A DNA stretch of 64,000 nucleotides from Spongilla lacustris (taxonomy: Eukaryota; Porifera; Demospongiae; Spongillida; Spongillidae). The notes beneath the pieces are model-generated. The model saw only the letters and a program-made list of their open reading frames with translations, was not told the DNA's origin and ran no database searches. The position numbers and the translations under genes are program-made. The stretch lies in assembly GCA_949361645.1 (NCBI GenBank), contig OX442415.1:28298351-28362350 (forward strand), read 5' to 3'. Below are positions 33,226 through 45,657 of the stretch, piece by piece (the stretch's first letter is position 1; the number at the start of each line of letters is the position of its first letter).

Positions 33226-35201
33226 TAGTTACATTGGGTGGACCCCTTGCTCAACATTAGTTACATTGGGGGGACCCCTTGCTCAACATTAGTTATATTG
33301 GGTGGACCCCTTGCTCAACATTAGTTATATTGAGTGGACCCCTTGCTCGACATTAGTTATATTGGGTGGACCCCTTGCTCAACATTAGTTACATTGGGGG
33401 GACCCCTTGCTCAACATTAGTTATATTGGGGGGACCCCTTGCTCAACATTAGTTATATTGGGTGGACCCCTTGCTCAACATTAGTTACATTGGGGGGACC
33501 CCTTGCTCAACATTAGTTATATTGGGTGGACCCCTTGCTCAGCATTAGTTATATTGGGTGGACCCCTTGCTCAACATTAGTTACATTGGGTGGACCCCTT
33601 GCTCAACATTAGTTATATTGGGGGGACCCCTTGCTCAGCATTAGTTATATTGGGTGGACCCCTTGCTCAACATTAGTTACATTGGGTGGACCCCTTGCTC
33701 AACATTAGTTATATTGGGTGGACCCCTTGCTCAACATTAGTTACATTGGGGGGACCCCTTGCTCAACATTAGTTATATTGGGTGGACCCCTTGCTCAACA
33801 TTAGTTATATTGGGTGGACCCCTTGCTCAACATTAGTTACATTGGGTGGACCCCTTGCTCAACATTAGTTATATTGGGTGGACCCCTTGCTCAACATTAG
33901 TTACATTGGGTGGACCCCTTGCTCAACATTAGTTATATTGGGTGGACCCCTTGCTCAACATTAGTTACATTGGGTGGACCCCTTGCTCAACATTAGTTAC
34001 ATTGGGTGGACCCCTTGCTCAACATTAGTTATATTGGGTGGACCCCTTGCTCAACATTAGTTACATTGGGTGGACCCCTTGCTCAACATTAGTTACATTG
34101 GGGGGACCCCTTGCTCAACATTAGTTATATTGGGTGGACCCCTTGCTCAACATTAGTTATATTGGGTGGACCCCTTGCTCAACATTAGTTATATTGGGTG
34201 GACCCCTTGCTCAACATTAGTTATATTGGGTGGACCCCTTGCTCAACATTAGTTACATTGGGTGGACCCCTTGCTCAACATTAGTTACATTGAGTGGACC
34301 CCTTGCTCAACATTAGTTATATTGGGTGGACCCCTTGCTCAACATTAGTTATATTGGGGGGACCCCTTGCTCAACATTAGTTATAAAGGGTGGACCCCTT
34401 GCTCAACATTAGTTATATTGGGTGGACCCCTTGCTCAACATTAGTTATATTGAGTGGACCCCTTGCTCAACATTAGTTACATTGGGTGGACCCCTTGCTC
34501 AACATTAGTTATAAAGGGTGGACCCCTTGCTCAACATTAGTTATATTGGGGGGACCCCTTGCTCAACATTAGTTATATTGGGTGGACCCCTTGCTCAACA
34601 TTAGTTATATTGGGTGGACCCCTTGCTCAACATTAGTTATATTGAGTGGACCCCTTGCTCAACATTAGTTATATTGAGTGGACCCCTTGCTCAACATTAG
34701 TTACATTGGGTGGACCCCTTGCTCAACATTAGTTATATTGGGTGGACCCCTTGCTCAACATTAGTTATATTGAGTGGACCCCTTGCTCAACATTAGTTAT
34801 ATTGGGTGGACCCCTTGCTCAACATTAGTTATATTGGGTGGACCCCTTGCTCAACATTAGTTATATTGGGTGGACCCCTTGCTCAACATTAGTTATATTG
34901 GGTGGACCCCTTGCTCAACATTAGTTATATTGGGTGGACCCCTTGCTCAACATTAGTTATATTGGGTGGACCCCTTGCTCAACATTAGTTATATTGGGTG
35001 GACCCCTTGCTCAACATTAGTTATATTGGGTGGACCCCTTGCTCAGCATTAGTTATATTGGGTGGACCCCTTGCTCAACATTAGTTATATTGGGTGGACC
35101 CCTTGCTCAACATTAGTTATATTGGGTGGACCCCTTGCTCAACATTAGTTATATTGGGTGGACCCCTTGCTCAACATTAGTTATATTGGGTGGACCCCTT
35201 A
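33226..35201 (+). repeat. 32-bp satellite array, about 60 copies
   Basis: Head-to-tail 32-bp units containing GGACCCCTTGCTCAACATTAG and an ATATTGGGTG/ACATTGGGGG variable part. Variants (TATATT/TACATT, GGGTGG/GGGGGG/GAGTGG, TATAAAGG) are interspersed, but the last 15 or so units (about 34800-35200) are nearly uniform, suggesting recent amplification at that end. There are no spacers, so it is not CRISPR-like. Confidence 0.97.
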
Positions 35202-35374
35202 GTCACCACTCCCTGATGTGTGATCATTCCTGCAGTGCAAAAGTATGCACACCTATGTGTAGATAATTGTGTGTACATATTCTGGATATATGGTCATTGA
35301 ATAAATGTGGGATCATGCAAGCCCCATGTAGATACATGTCCAATGTATTTGTGGATAAAGTCTAAACTAGTGGT

Positions 35375-35560
35375 ATTATATCTTTGCTGCAGAGCTATGT
35401 TCAGGGGAAGTGATGGTGGTGGGAGGAGGTATGCTGATAAGCAGGTGCACACACATGCACACCTGCCATTGCCTAGTACTGGGAACTGAATATGTGCTTA
35501 TCGTGGGCACACACATTCACAGGAAATGGTTAATTGAAAAGGTTGCTAGGTTACCAGGCT
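35375..35560 (+). repeat. Diverged direct repeat flanking the large satellite, right copy
   Basis: Partner of 32236-32445. Confidence 0.75.
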
Positions 35561-37470
35561 TATGGTAGGACATACGCCTTCTAATATCACTACCTGCACA
35601 GTTACCATTAAGGCTGGCTTTGCATGGGGTGTGTCCTTAACCAGAGCTGGTGTGGGGGTGGGTGGGTGTGGAATGGTTGCTATAGCAATAGCAATGGTGC
35701 AGAAAGGACAGTTAAAATAGTTTTATGCTTTCGAAATGTCACTTTTTTAAATTTAAAATTTAGAGATTTGTGCACATGACAAATTCGCTGTTATTCGTTT
35801 TCAACACAGCTAGGCTGAGAGGTGGGTGGACAAAAAATGACCCTGGTGTAAGACTCCTTGTGTCATTTTAATTTGATATTATTAAGCAGGTCTAGCTTGT
35901 AGCACTGCACTGGCTGTTTCCTTTCCGTGAATTTCAAAAAGAAATTACGGTGCAACACCTGTTTGTAGAATGCTTTTGGTCTATTCCAGATAAAAATCGT
36001 GCCCCCCCCCCCCCCCCCCCCCCCTCTACTGATGACAATTAATTACCCTGGACTATTAATAAATTCCCCTGGATATTACCAGTATCAAAGCTAACCACTG
36101 CAGATAACCGATTTGGCACCAGTAGGGGTGTACGATTTTTACCTGGAATGGCCCATTGGTCCTGCAGGACCATCTCATGGAGCCTTGAAAGGTATAGGCA
36201 ATTAAGAATTTCAAATGCAGTCCCAACTTTATAATTGAGTATTACTAATAATAATCTATAAGACCCAACTAAACCGGCATTGTCGTGTGGTTATAATAAT
36301 AATTATTATTGCTATGTATAATTCAAGCTTTAATAATTTAATATACACACTCTCTGGAGAAGGAATGAGAGGGATGGTGATCATGTGTCATGCTCTACTG
36401 ATGCCTGCTGATATCAGAGAGCATCAGGGCCAAGGGCACCAGAGGTCTCAATTGCAATTGGGACAAAATGGTGGGATCTGGACAGCAGAGCATATTTCTC
36501 CTTCTTCCTGGCTTCAGCAGCTGTGGCTACAACTCTAGCTTCCCTTGTGGCATCAGATATGTATGAGGCTGCGAAGGTGTCCACACAAGTAAAGTCCCAA
36601 ACAAGACACTAGCCAGACTTCCATGGGGCAATGGAACAACCATCAGGTCACTTACCATCTGATCTGCATAGGCCAGTGGGCTCAAGGGTTGATGGAACAT
36701 TAACTGCTGCCAGTGACCTAGCTATGTATGATGGCATTAATAGCAGCATGCCTCGAAAAACGACCTTGGATTTTGATGCAGCTGAGCCCATGAGTAGCGA
36801 GGGCATCAACATGGCCTCCACAGTGGTGGCAGGTGTGGGGACTACCACTGCTTAATAGGATCAAGATTTAATTTTCACTGACTTTATTAGTTGCGAATAA
36901 TACAATATTCTTCAAGTCGTGCTGGCCCCTAGGCTCTAGCTGATCAATGAGTGTACCCAGACATAGACCAACAGCTGTGATCATCTGTTCCTATGCCTGG
37001 GGAGGAGCATACGCTACTGATGTGGTCATTGGTTTTGAATTATTTTTTTAATTATAATTATCAATAATCACGATGGCATGTAAACCATGCTAGCAGACTT
37101 TCACAAGGTTGCATGTGTAAGTCTCATCTCTCTGTTCCACATGGACTCTCATTCCATGCTATTCCTGATGTTCCACACCAGGTACGACCTCATTGATATT
37201 AGGTTAGGTGCTTGGTTGCTAGGGGATACGCTGGTGCTATAGGAAGGGGGGTCACCATGTGGCACATACCTTCCTGCTATTAATACAATGTAGCTCCCTT
37301 GGGGCATCCATTAAAGAGGCACGTTAAGTGGTGCCTGTGGAATGATGCTCCAGGCCTGAGTGCCTTGTTCCTTTTAAACCACACACACCAAAACACACAT
37401 ACCTTTCTGCTGCTACAAGGCACAGCTGTCAGAACATCCACAGTACAAAATGTATTTCTTTTGCAGGGGC
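35561..37470. other. Gene-free stretch
   Basis: Contains a poly(C) run (36002-36024). Short open frames at 36287-36538 and 36631-36855 have no recognisable domain and no splice support. Confidence 0.45.
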
Positions 37471-37559
37471 AGATACAGGGGGGGGGGGGGGGGGGTTGCA
37501 AACCTCCCCCCCCCCCCCCCCCCCCCCCCCCTTTTCTGAAATCCTGGATCCGCCCCTGT
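37471..37559. mobile_element. Tiny MITE with CAGGGGCGGATCCAGG-type ends
   Basis: Left end CAGGGGCAGATACAGG then poly(G). Right end poly(C), TTTTCTGAAATCCTGGATCC and GCCCCTG, an inverted match with mismatches. TTTTG flanks both sides. A truncated relative (TGTCTGAAATCCTGTATCCG then CCCCTG) is at 53171-53196. Ends of this kind are common in hAT-type MITEs. Confidence 0.65.
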
Positions 37560-38165
37560 TTTGAGAGAACAAATTAAACTGGGTGTAAATGTTTAGTGGT
37601 GTATTAGGAATAGGAACAAGGGATGGGTGAAGGTGGGGGTGAAGGTAGGGGCCGTGGGGGTGAAGGTGGGGGGTGAAGGTGCTGTGAGAATAATCCCTAC
37701 ATCCGTGCAAACACTTTACATGGTGTACTTAACACACTGGGCTCCCTCCCCCTCCACCCTTCACCACAGTTGCATCAAATAGTGCTGTTTTGGTACATTT
37801 TAGCCTGACTATCCTTTATTTAGACAACAGTGGTGTGCATGCCAACAACAGCTCTCCATGTCTGCCCTTTGTTATATTGACAGTGAGATCATTTGCCTCT
37901 GGTTACCATGGCTCTGATGACAGCTTGTGGGACTGATATCTTGCTTGTCTTTGTAGAGGTTTTAAACAAAAGCCATTTGAAAGGTGTCCATGAAGGAAGT
38001 TGTTAACACTTCACAGCAGTGGGTCTTTGTTCTGCTGTGTTACCATCCAGTGTTCACAAGACAATCACCAACCCATCTAGGGGTGTGAAGGGATGTAGTT
38101 AATCCCTTTACACATGTGTCTCTTCCACTTCAAGGGAAAAGTGTTTGTCACTTTCCTGCTCAAGT
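37560..38165 (+). repeat. Dispersed repeat flank shared with 12580-12800
   Basis: Similarity in the same order: CCTCCACCCTTCAC, CAATAGTGGTGCAT-like and TGGTTACCATGGCTCTGATG segments, leading into the same 23-bp minisatellite. Confidence 0.6.
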
Positions 38166-38169
38166 GCTT

Positions 38170-38415
38170 CCTTCCCCACCATAACTGTAGCTAGGTCCCC
38201 ACCATAACTGTAGCTAGGTCCCCACCATAACTGTAGCTAGGTACCCACCATAACTGTAGCTAGGTCCCCACCATAACTGTGGCTAGGTCCCCACGATAAC
38301 TGTGGCTAGGTCCCCACCATAACTGTAGCTAGGTCCCCACCATAACTGTAGCTAGGTCCCCACCATAACTGTAGCTAGGTCCCCACCATAACTGTAGCTA
38401 GGTCCCCACCATAAC
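38170..38415 (+). repeat. 23-bp minisatellite, locus 2
   Basis: About ten units identical in type to those at 13186-13545 (TAGGTCCCCACCATAACTG). Confidence 0.95.
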
Positions 38416-38427
38416 AAGGCGAGTTTG

Positions 38428-38490
38428 TATGGCGCGCGAAGCGCGAAGTACGGCGCCGAAGGCGCCTCGTCCGCGAAGCGGACTCGGGAC
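38428..38490. repeat. Cluster of three GAA-loop hairpins
   Basis: Three adjacent short palindromes share a GAA loop: GCGCGAAGCGC, GGCGCCGAAGGCGCC and GTCCGCGAAGCGGAC. GC content jumps here relative to the flanks. Arrangement and loop conservation suggest constrained stem-loops, or the subterminal part of a transposon whose remainder (to about 38640) is unidentified. Confidence 0.7.
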
Positions 38491-38800
38491 GAGGCTGTTC
38501 AATTTTTTTCGGGGTGCTCGTTTTTTTTAAATGAAGAGTGTCTGGGTCGGCACCCGGGGTGTAATTTGACCCCGGATTCGGCTTTCGGGTGGAAATTTGA
38601 CCCCTAACGTGCAGGACAGCCTTGGGGAACAGCCTTGTCAACATTTTTACCCTAATCACTTTAATATCCTAGTGCTGCTAATGTTATTTCTAATGTTATC
38701 GTTTATAATGTTGTACTGTAATGTTGTGTGGTAAGCTTATCGTGGTCTATGGAGTATAAAGAAGGTAAAATGGAAGAGAGAGAGAGGGGGGGGGGGGGGG

Positions 38801-39000
38801 NNNNNNNNNNNNNNNNNNNNNNNNNNNNNNNNNNNNNNNNNNNNNNNNNNNNNNNNNNNNNNNNNNNNNNNNNNNNNNNNNNNNNNNNNNNNNNNNNNNN
38901 NNNNNNNNNNNNNNNNNNNNNNNNNNNNNNNNNNNNNNNNNNNNNNNNNNNNNNNNNNNNNNNNNNNNNNNNNNNNNNNNNNNNNNNNNNNNNNNNNNNN
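38801..39000. other. Assembly gap (200 N)
   Basis: Two hundred N, preceded by (AG)n and poly(G) and followed by (CCT)n. The true content and size are unknown. Confidence 0.99.
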
Positions 39001-39705
39001 CCCCTCCTCCTCCTCCTCCTCCTCCTCATTGTGATGGGATATAACAGGGGAACTGTTATATGTACCAATCTAACCTGAAGGTGTGGGGGTGGGGTGTGGG
39101 GTGGTGGTGGGGGTGTGCATACTTTAGAGGGTCACAGTTGGTTTGTCATACCAGTTAGAGGAATTTTTAATTTCTGCTTATTTGTGTAATATACTTCAAA
39201 AAGAAAGGTATTCCTCCTTAGGGATGATGTGAGTAGAATAATGTGTGTGACGTTGTGCCCCCCCCCCCCCCCCCCCCCCCCACCCCCCACCGCATTGGCA
39301 CTGACATGGAGGTGGCATTATATAGAGATGGTAGTGGAAGGGAAGCCATTGTGAGGACACAAAAGACCAGGGAAACTTTGCTGTTAGATCACCATGACGA
39401 TCAACCATCTCATCACTGTACCCTCATGATTCCCCTCACTGGCAAAATCTAATATGCTACTTTTTGAGTGTCCTATACACACCATAGTACTATGATCACT
39501 ATGTACTGTAAAGTACAGTTCTGGTAGCAAATGTTTTTGCTTTCTTGCAAATCTCATTGGTATGGTGGTGTCCTGATTGGTGTCTAGTTCCCAGCCTCAA
39601 GTGAAATCAAAGCCACAACCAGTGTGTGAATCAGCTTAACACTGTCTGTGCATTCATCAGCAATCACATCACCAATCAAACCATTAGATCATACATGTAA
39701 TAATT
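39001..39705. other. Gene-free stretch with poly(C)
   Basis: Poly(C) at 39259-39280. The flanking short frames are not supported as genes. Confidence 0.45.
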
Positions 39706-39711
39706 GTCATG

Positions 39712-40195
39712 TCCATAGCTAGCCCTTGTCATGTCCCAGCCCTTGTCATGTCCGTAGCCAGCCCTTGTCATGTCCATAGCCAGCCCTTGTCATGTCCATA
39801 GCCAGCCCTTGTCATGTCCATAGCCAGCCCTTGTCATGTCCATAGCTAGCCCTTGTCATGTCCATAGCTAGCCCTTGTCATGTCCATAGCCAGCCCTTGT
39901 CATGTCCATAGCTAGCCCTTGTCATGTCCATAGCCAGCCCTTGTCATGTCCATAGCTAGCCCTTGTCATGTCCATAGCTAGCCCTTGTCATGTCCATAGC
40001 CAGCCCTTGTCATGTCCATAGCTAGCCCTTGTCATGTCCATAGCCAGCCCTTGTCATGTCCATAGCCAGCCCTTGTCATGTCCATAGCCCTTGTCATGTC
40101 CATAGCTAGCCCTTGTCATGTCCATAGCTAGCCCTTGTCATGTCCATAGCTAGCCCTTGTCATGTCCATAGCTAGCCTTTGTCATGTCCATAGCT
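39712..40195 (+). repeat. 22-bp minisatellite
   Basis: About 22 units of CATAGCCAGCCCTTGTCATGTC with C/T variation (CCAGCC/CTAGCC). Confidence 0.97.
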
Positions 40196-41055
40196 ACATG
40201 TAGCACCATGTGCAGGCAGCCATATTGTCTTTTGAATGGCATTAATTGGAGGTGTATATTGTATTGGGGTTGCTAATTTGAAGGGGGAAATAAATAACCA
40301 CTTCATTAATGACCACATAAACAGCTACATGTACATGTCTACATGTAATTGAATTGACCACCCACTCAAATGAATTGTAGGTGTGAGAAGAGAGATACCT
40401 CTCCAGCCGCTCACGACTGGCTTCACTCTGCCATCAGCCACACTCTGCAGCAGCTAGGTACCTCATCCTGTGCTCTTGCTACATACAAACCTCCTGTCAA
40501 CACCCATCCCCTCCACCCTTCCACCCCTCCACCCACTTCTTTCTTTTACATGGGCATTTTTAAGAATTAGAGTTTTCACGTCTATAAGGGGAGTGTTTAG
40601 AACAGGGAACAGGGGGTGTGGTGGGGAACAGGGTGTGTGGTGGGGAAGCAGGGGTGTGTGGTGGGTGTGGTGGGGTGGGGAACATTGGAACCATCAGTCT
40701 GAGTGTGTACGACCTGCTAGACTTGATGTTATCTGTCTGCTGTTAGGATGCACACCATTACATTTACTTTACTAAAGAGTGAGTTTTGACTTGTGTTCCT
40801 TTTTAAAAAGTCTATCCCTGTGTATTTAAATTTGGCATTGACCCTTTGCTTGTTCTCATACCACATAGAGGTCTGGGCACTGGTGGCACATCTAATGGCT
40901 TGATAGCTACAAAGTCCATTGTTGACATGCCAGGTCGTTATGTGTTGCGCAACAACCCCTGTTGACATGTGTGGGTCTACTGGGGACATGCCAAACCAAC
41001 ATTCTGAACATTTGGTACTACATGTAGTTCTGATATCCCCTAATGTAGATCCAAT
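40196..41055. other. Gene-free stretch
   Basis: A short open segment after TTGTAG at 40379 (CEKRDTSPAAHDWLHSAISH) looks exon-like, but no partner exons are found, so it is not called. Confidence 0.4.
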
Positions 41056-41059
41056 TCCT

Positions 41060-41635
41060 TAACCCAGGCCTACTTAGCCCTTAACCTAAGCCTACTAAGC
41101 CCTTAACCTAAGCGTACTAAGCCCTTAACCTAAGCCCTTAACCTAAGCCTACTAAGCCCTTAACCCAAGCCTACTAAGCCCTTAACCTAAGCCTACTAAG
41201 CCCTTAACCTAAGCCTACTAAGCCCTTAACCTAAGCCTACTAAGCCCATATCCTAAGCCTACTAAGCCCTTAACCTAAGCCTACTAAGCCCTTAACCTAA
41301 GCCTCCTAAGCCTACTAAGCCCTTAACCTAAGCCTACTAAGCCCTTAACCTAAGCCTACTAAGCCCTTAACCTAAGCCTACTAAGCCCTTAACCCAAGCC
41401 TACTAAGCCCTTAACCTAAGCTTACTAAGCCCTTAACCTAAGCCTACTAAGCCCTTAACTTAAGCCTACTAAGCCCTTAACCTAAGCCTACTAAGCCCTT
41501 AACCTAAGCCTACTAAGCCCTTAACCTAAGCCTACTAAGCCCTTAACCTAAGCATACTAAGCCCTTAACCTAAGCCTACTAAGCCCTTAACCTAAGCCTA
41601 CTAAACCCTTAACCTAAGCCTACTAAGCCCTTAAA
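41060..41635 (+). repeat. 22-bp minisatellite
   Basis: About 25 units of CTAAGCCTACTAAGCCCTTAAC-type sequence, with occasional deletions. It contains CCCTTAACC but not the regular telomere repeat. Confidence 0.97.
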
Positions 41636-42053
41636 CCTGTGACTGAGAAATATTTGGTGAGTGTGAAATACCACCTGTGATCTCATGCAGTTCACACTTT
41701 GTATGCTAATCATTAAAAAAAATAATAACCCCACCCACCCCCCCCCCCCCCCCCCCAAACAAAAGGGGTGGAGGGTCTATGTCTCCACCCACTCCCAGTA
41801 GCTGTTAATTAAAATGGGCAGGGCAGTTGGTTAGTTCTGATCAGTTCACATACCCCTGATATGCCCTCATGAAAATAGTTTTCAAGGTACAAGGTAACTC
41901 AAGTTTCCAACTTTATTTTCCACAGAATTAATGTAGATCTTCCTTCTTTAGTTTCTTTTGTTGTTGGCATGGCTACCGCATAGCTGTCAGTTATACATAC
42001 CACCACAGTTGTGGGTACTCATCTCTGAACCCTAGCATCATGGAGGGAGGGAG

Positions 42054-42713
42054 CAGACACTCCAAGTCTCACGCATTAAGCGTGAGTCTCACGCATAAGA
42101 GCCTAATCTCACACTCTCACGCATAGCTGATTAGATCTCACGCATTCGCCGTGATTGCTAAACAAAATTTAAAATAATTGTTTTTATAAAGTAATCGCGA
42201 GCGGAGGTGGTGCGGTATCTACATGAATGGACGTGTAAACTAGATTAAGTCTAGTTAGTACTAGTAGTACTAACTAGTAATAATTTCTTCTTATGCAGAA
42301 GAAGAGAGACTCTTCTCCATGGTTCGCATAAACAACAAAACTGCATTCAGATCTAACTTAGATCCTGCAGGAACACTATCCAAGTATTCTATCAATCAAG
42401 CTCGCTGCAAAGGAGCCAGCACATCTATCTAGTGAAGTGTTGAAGAATGCAAAAGCTGCGACATGGGAATTCAATAAAGCGCATTCACGGAAATAGATTT
42501 ATAATTATGTTATTATTGCTGTGTGTAGTGTTCTACTTAATCATGTAATGTAAAGTTTGGCTAAACGTCTACCGCGAGATAGTAACACAGCCGGAAAATT
42601 CCATTAAATGATGTAAATACTTGCAATTACAATATCTCACGCCTAGAGTTACTAATCTCATGCATAACAATCCACTGCCTCACGCTTACAAAAATAACCC
42701 CTTGGAGTGTCTG
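42054..42713. mobile_element. TIR element with CAGACACTCCAAG ends
   Basis: CAGACACTCCAAG at 42054 is inverted as CTTGGAGTGTCTG ending at 42713. Repeated TCTCACGC(A)-type words occur near both ends (42066-42145 and 42634-42683). AGGGAG lies on both sides but is part of a GGGA-rich flank, so the duplication is uncertain. No transposase inside; 660 bp. Confidence 0.7.
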
Positions 42714-42762
42714 AGGGAGGGAGGGAGGGAGGGAGGGAGGGAGGGAGGGAGGGAGGGAGGGA
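42714..42762. repeat. (GGGA)n microsatellite
   Basis: Tetranucleotide run directly beside the TIR element. Confidence 0.95.
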
Positions 42763-43196
42763 GATGGTACTGAGGTGGCACAGGGAGATGGTATCAATGG
42801 CTAGTATCTTCATACCAATCTCTCCCATCAGCCAGTTGCTTTAAATTAATGGAATTCATGATCCAGATTGTTCCCCTATCTATTTTGTGGTCACCTATAT
42901 TTGTAGTCTGGCCACATGCATCAGCACAACAACGTGTACTGTGGTGGCATGTGGTTAGGCTGTAACATGGCGCCTGTTGTAGGCATGGCGCCCACAAAAA
43001 GTACCACGTGACCAGCTGCACTGAATGAACCGTGCATATCATATCAGTGGTACAAGGTTTTCCAGATCATGCAGAGGAGCAGCTTATATTTAGGCAACGT
43101 GTGCAATTCTCTTAATAGTACAACTAATTCCAATCTCAGTGATACTACAGTGCTGGGGGTTAACTTACCAACTGCATGTGGTGTACAAGTGGTTAT

Positions 43197-43616
43197 CTTG
43201 CCACCCTACGAAAAATTCTTGGCATGACATGCCATGACATGTTCCAAATTCATGCGTGATATGTTTTAGCAAGTGTTCCAGTTTTTCTATAGCACTGTTG
43301 AACATGCTTATGGCATTAAATTGTAGGCATATCACTGCTCTAACTTGTACAGGTTGAAGAGTTTCTAAAACGCGTTCCCCCGAGAAGTTATAAAGCGGCA
43401 CGCCCCTTAGCATATTAGCGTGCATGCCTCGTCGGGGAATCACTTTTTAGAAACTCTTCAACCTGTACAAGTTAGAGCAGTGATATGCCTACAATTTAAT
43501 GACATAAGCATGTTCAACAGTGCTCTAGAAAAACTGGAACACTTGCAAAAACATATCACGTATGAATTTGGAACATGTCATGGCATGTCATGCCAAGAAT
43601 TTTTCGTAGGGCAGCT
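43197..43616. mobile_element. Palindromic foldback MITE
   Basis: CCTACGAAAAATTCTTGGCA (about 43204) is inverted as TGCCAAGAATTTTTCGTAGG (about 43590), and the arms pair over about 180 bp with few mismatches (for example TCTAACTTGTACAGGTTGAA against its inverse near 43455). The central 60 bp (about 43375-43435) is GC-rich and unpaired. No coding capacity; antisense frames across the arms are mirror images. Confidence 0.85.
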
Positions 43617-43689
43617 GTTCGCCTGTTTGTTGGGCACAGGGGCAAGAGGGCAATATGTTGATTGGTCACCTGACCAGCACAGCCCATGA

Positions 43690-44235
43690 TCCTGTTGGAT
43701 CACCTGATCAGCCCTATGAACCTGCTAACATCCTGTGTCAACAGGATAAGAGTTGCAATGATGCTTCATTGCACAGGTTCATTTAATTAAGGTATGACCA
43801 ACACCAATGTAATTATATGATCATGTGATCCTACTGATGTAATTATGGGATCATGTGATCATACTGATGTATGACACTGTGCGGACTGAAGCTGTGAGAG
43901 TTCTGTTGTGTGTGTCATCCATTAAATTTAATGTTGTCCCAGCATTACCTCAAGTCTTTGCACGTCACATCCCGGGATGACTTCCCGGGGTGGCATCCTA
44001 CAGGGTCATTGTTAAAAGATACAGAACACGGTGCTTCTCATAAGTAATGACAAACTCATCACACACCCCACACCTCCAGCACACGTCCACACACATCCAT
44101 CCACATACACCTGAGCACAAGCACACTTGTACATTTGTGCACACCACACATCCATACATTCTGCAGTACATGTGATCTACGTGTGACCTACTCCATATTT
44201 TTGTGCAGCTGTATGTGGTTCACATGTGATGCCGA
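43690..44235. other. Gene-free stretch
   Basis: Contains a short repeat (TGATGTAATTATATGATCAT-type, 43805-43870). Nothing coding. Confidence 0.45.
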
Positions 44236-44239
44236 AACT

Positions 44240-44462
44240 ATGTGTGTGCATGTGTGTGTGTGTATGTGTGCATGTGTGTGTGCATGTGTGCATGTGTGTG
44301 TGCATGTGTGCATGTGTGTGTGCATGTGTGCATGTGTGTGTGCATGTGTGCATGTGTGTGTGCATGTGTGCATGTGTGTGTGTATGTGTACATGTGTATG
44401 TGTGCATGTGTGTGTGTGCATGTGTGTGTGTGCATGTGTGTGTGTATGTGTATGTGTGTGGC
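44240..44462. repeat. Compound (TG)/(TGCATG) microsatellite
   Basis: Alternating GTGTGTGCATGTGTGCAT units. Open frames in all frames are artefacts. Confidence 0.97.
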
Positions 44463-45150
44463 TTTGCAGGCAGCCATACATGTACATGTATGCCTTTGTG
44501 TGCTGCTGCCCACACACATGCACTTTATTCATACAATTGGCCAGACTTGGACCCATTTGGGAGGGTCAGCTGTGCAGCTGTGGTGCAGCATATGTGCAAG
44601 TAGTCTGGTATGGTAGCATATGGTGTATGAGTAGCCTAATAGTCTGCAAGAGCCCAGTTTTCATATTGAATGGGGGGGGGGGGGGGGGGGGATCCCTAGG
44701 GATGCCCCCCATATCCCATAAATTATCAAGTAGTTGCAGTCATGTGTGTGATCAGTGCAGTGCTTAGAGAAAAGTCCACTGTTGTGGGTGTGATCTCTCC
44801 TTTCCCTGCACCCACTCATTCCCTTACATTTCTGTTTTGATGAGTTCATTATATTAGCCCTTGTCTGCTGCACCCACACTCCTTGTCTGTTCACACAAGC
44901 CTCTTCCGTTCTGGAGTGAAGGCAAAAAACAAAACAAACCAGATAGACGTTGTGCAGCACCAGTGGGAGTGGGTGGGTGTGGTGTGGTGTGGTGAGGGGG
45001 TGGGGTGCTAAGTGTGCATTAGCTGTGTACTTAATATGTGTATGAACTTGCACAATGACCCACAATCAGTATAGCCTCCAATATCCACCTATTGGACTGT
45101 GAAACAAAAGCAATAAAAATGTAAGAATCTGGTTTCAACACTATTCAGTG
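44463..45150. other. Gene-free stretch
   Basis: Poly(G) at 44672-44690; no gene. Confidence 0.45.
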
Positions 45151-45155
45151 TTTGT

Positions 45156-45223
<68 letters not shown>

Positions 45224-45225
45224 TA

Positions 45226-45275
<50 letters not shown>
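45156..45275. repeat. Two (TG)n runs
   Basis: Long TG tracts separated by CTTATGCAA, which recurs after the second tract, hinting at a duplicated tract. Confidence 0.95.
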
Positions 45276-45277
<2 letters not shown>

Positions 45278-45657
45278 TATGCAAATAGCTTTGTCCCTTG
45301 CATACTTGAGTTGTACATGATGTGTGAGAGAGGTGGAAAGGTTTTGTGTTACTGTAGCTATCCACTATTGGATGTGTCCAAAGGCTGCATGGATTCTTAT
45401 GGGCAACATGGCATTACATTATCACTGCTCTGGGGTTGTTGTCTTAGAGTTCTAATCTTTAGTAGCTTACATCACCTCTGTGAAGTTGGAACCAGCCCTT
45501 AAGATGTGTTGTCTTTCCCATCCTCCTGTCACCAGTCACTACGTGCATGCCTTAGGGGGGTCATTGTTACTATGGTTGTACTCTGTTGCCATGGCATTCC
45601 AATGTCTACAGACGTCACCACCCCATGTGTGCAGAGTCCCAGCACATCATACTGAGC

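Noticed and set aside
33226..35201. CRISPR-like array
   Set aside because: Units are contiguous 32-bp repeats with no spacers, and the genome is eukaryotic.
36631..36855. 74-codon frame with mixed composition
   Set aside because: No recognised domain, no partner exons, no promoter signal.
40370..40460. Exon-like segment CEKRDTSPAAHDW
   Set aside because: Acceptor and donor are plausible, but no adjacent exon or protein family could be recognised.
41060..41635. Telomeric repeat
   Set aside because: CCCTTAACC occurs once per 22-bp unit, separated by unrelated bases; it is a minisatellite, not an internal telomere.
43165..43689. Two similar open frames on opposite strands
   Set aside because: They are mirror images across the arms of a foldback element.
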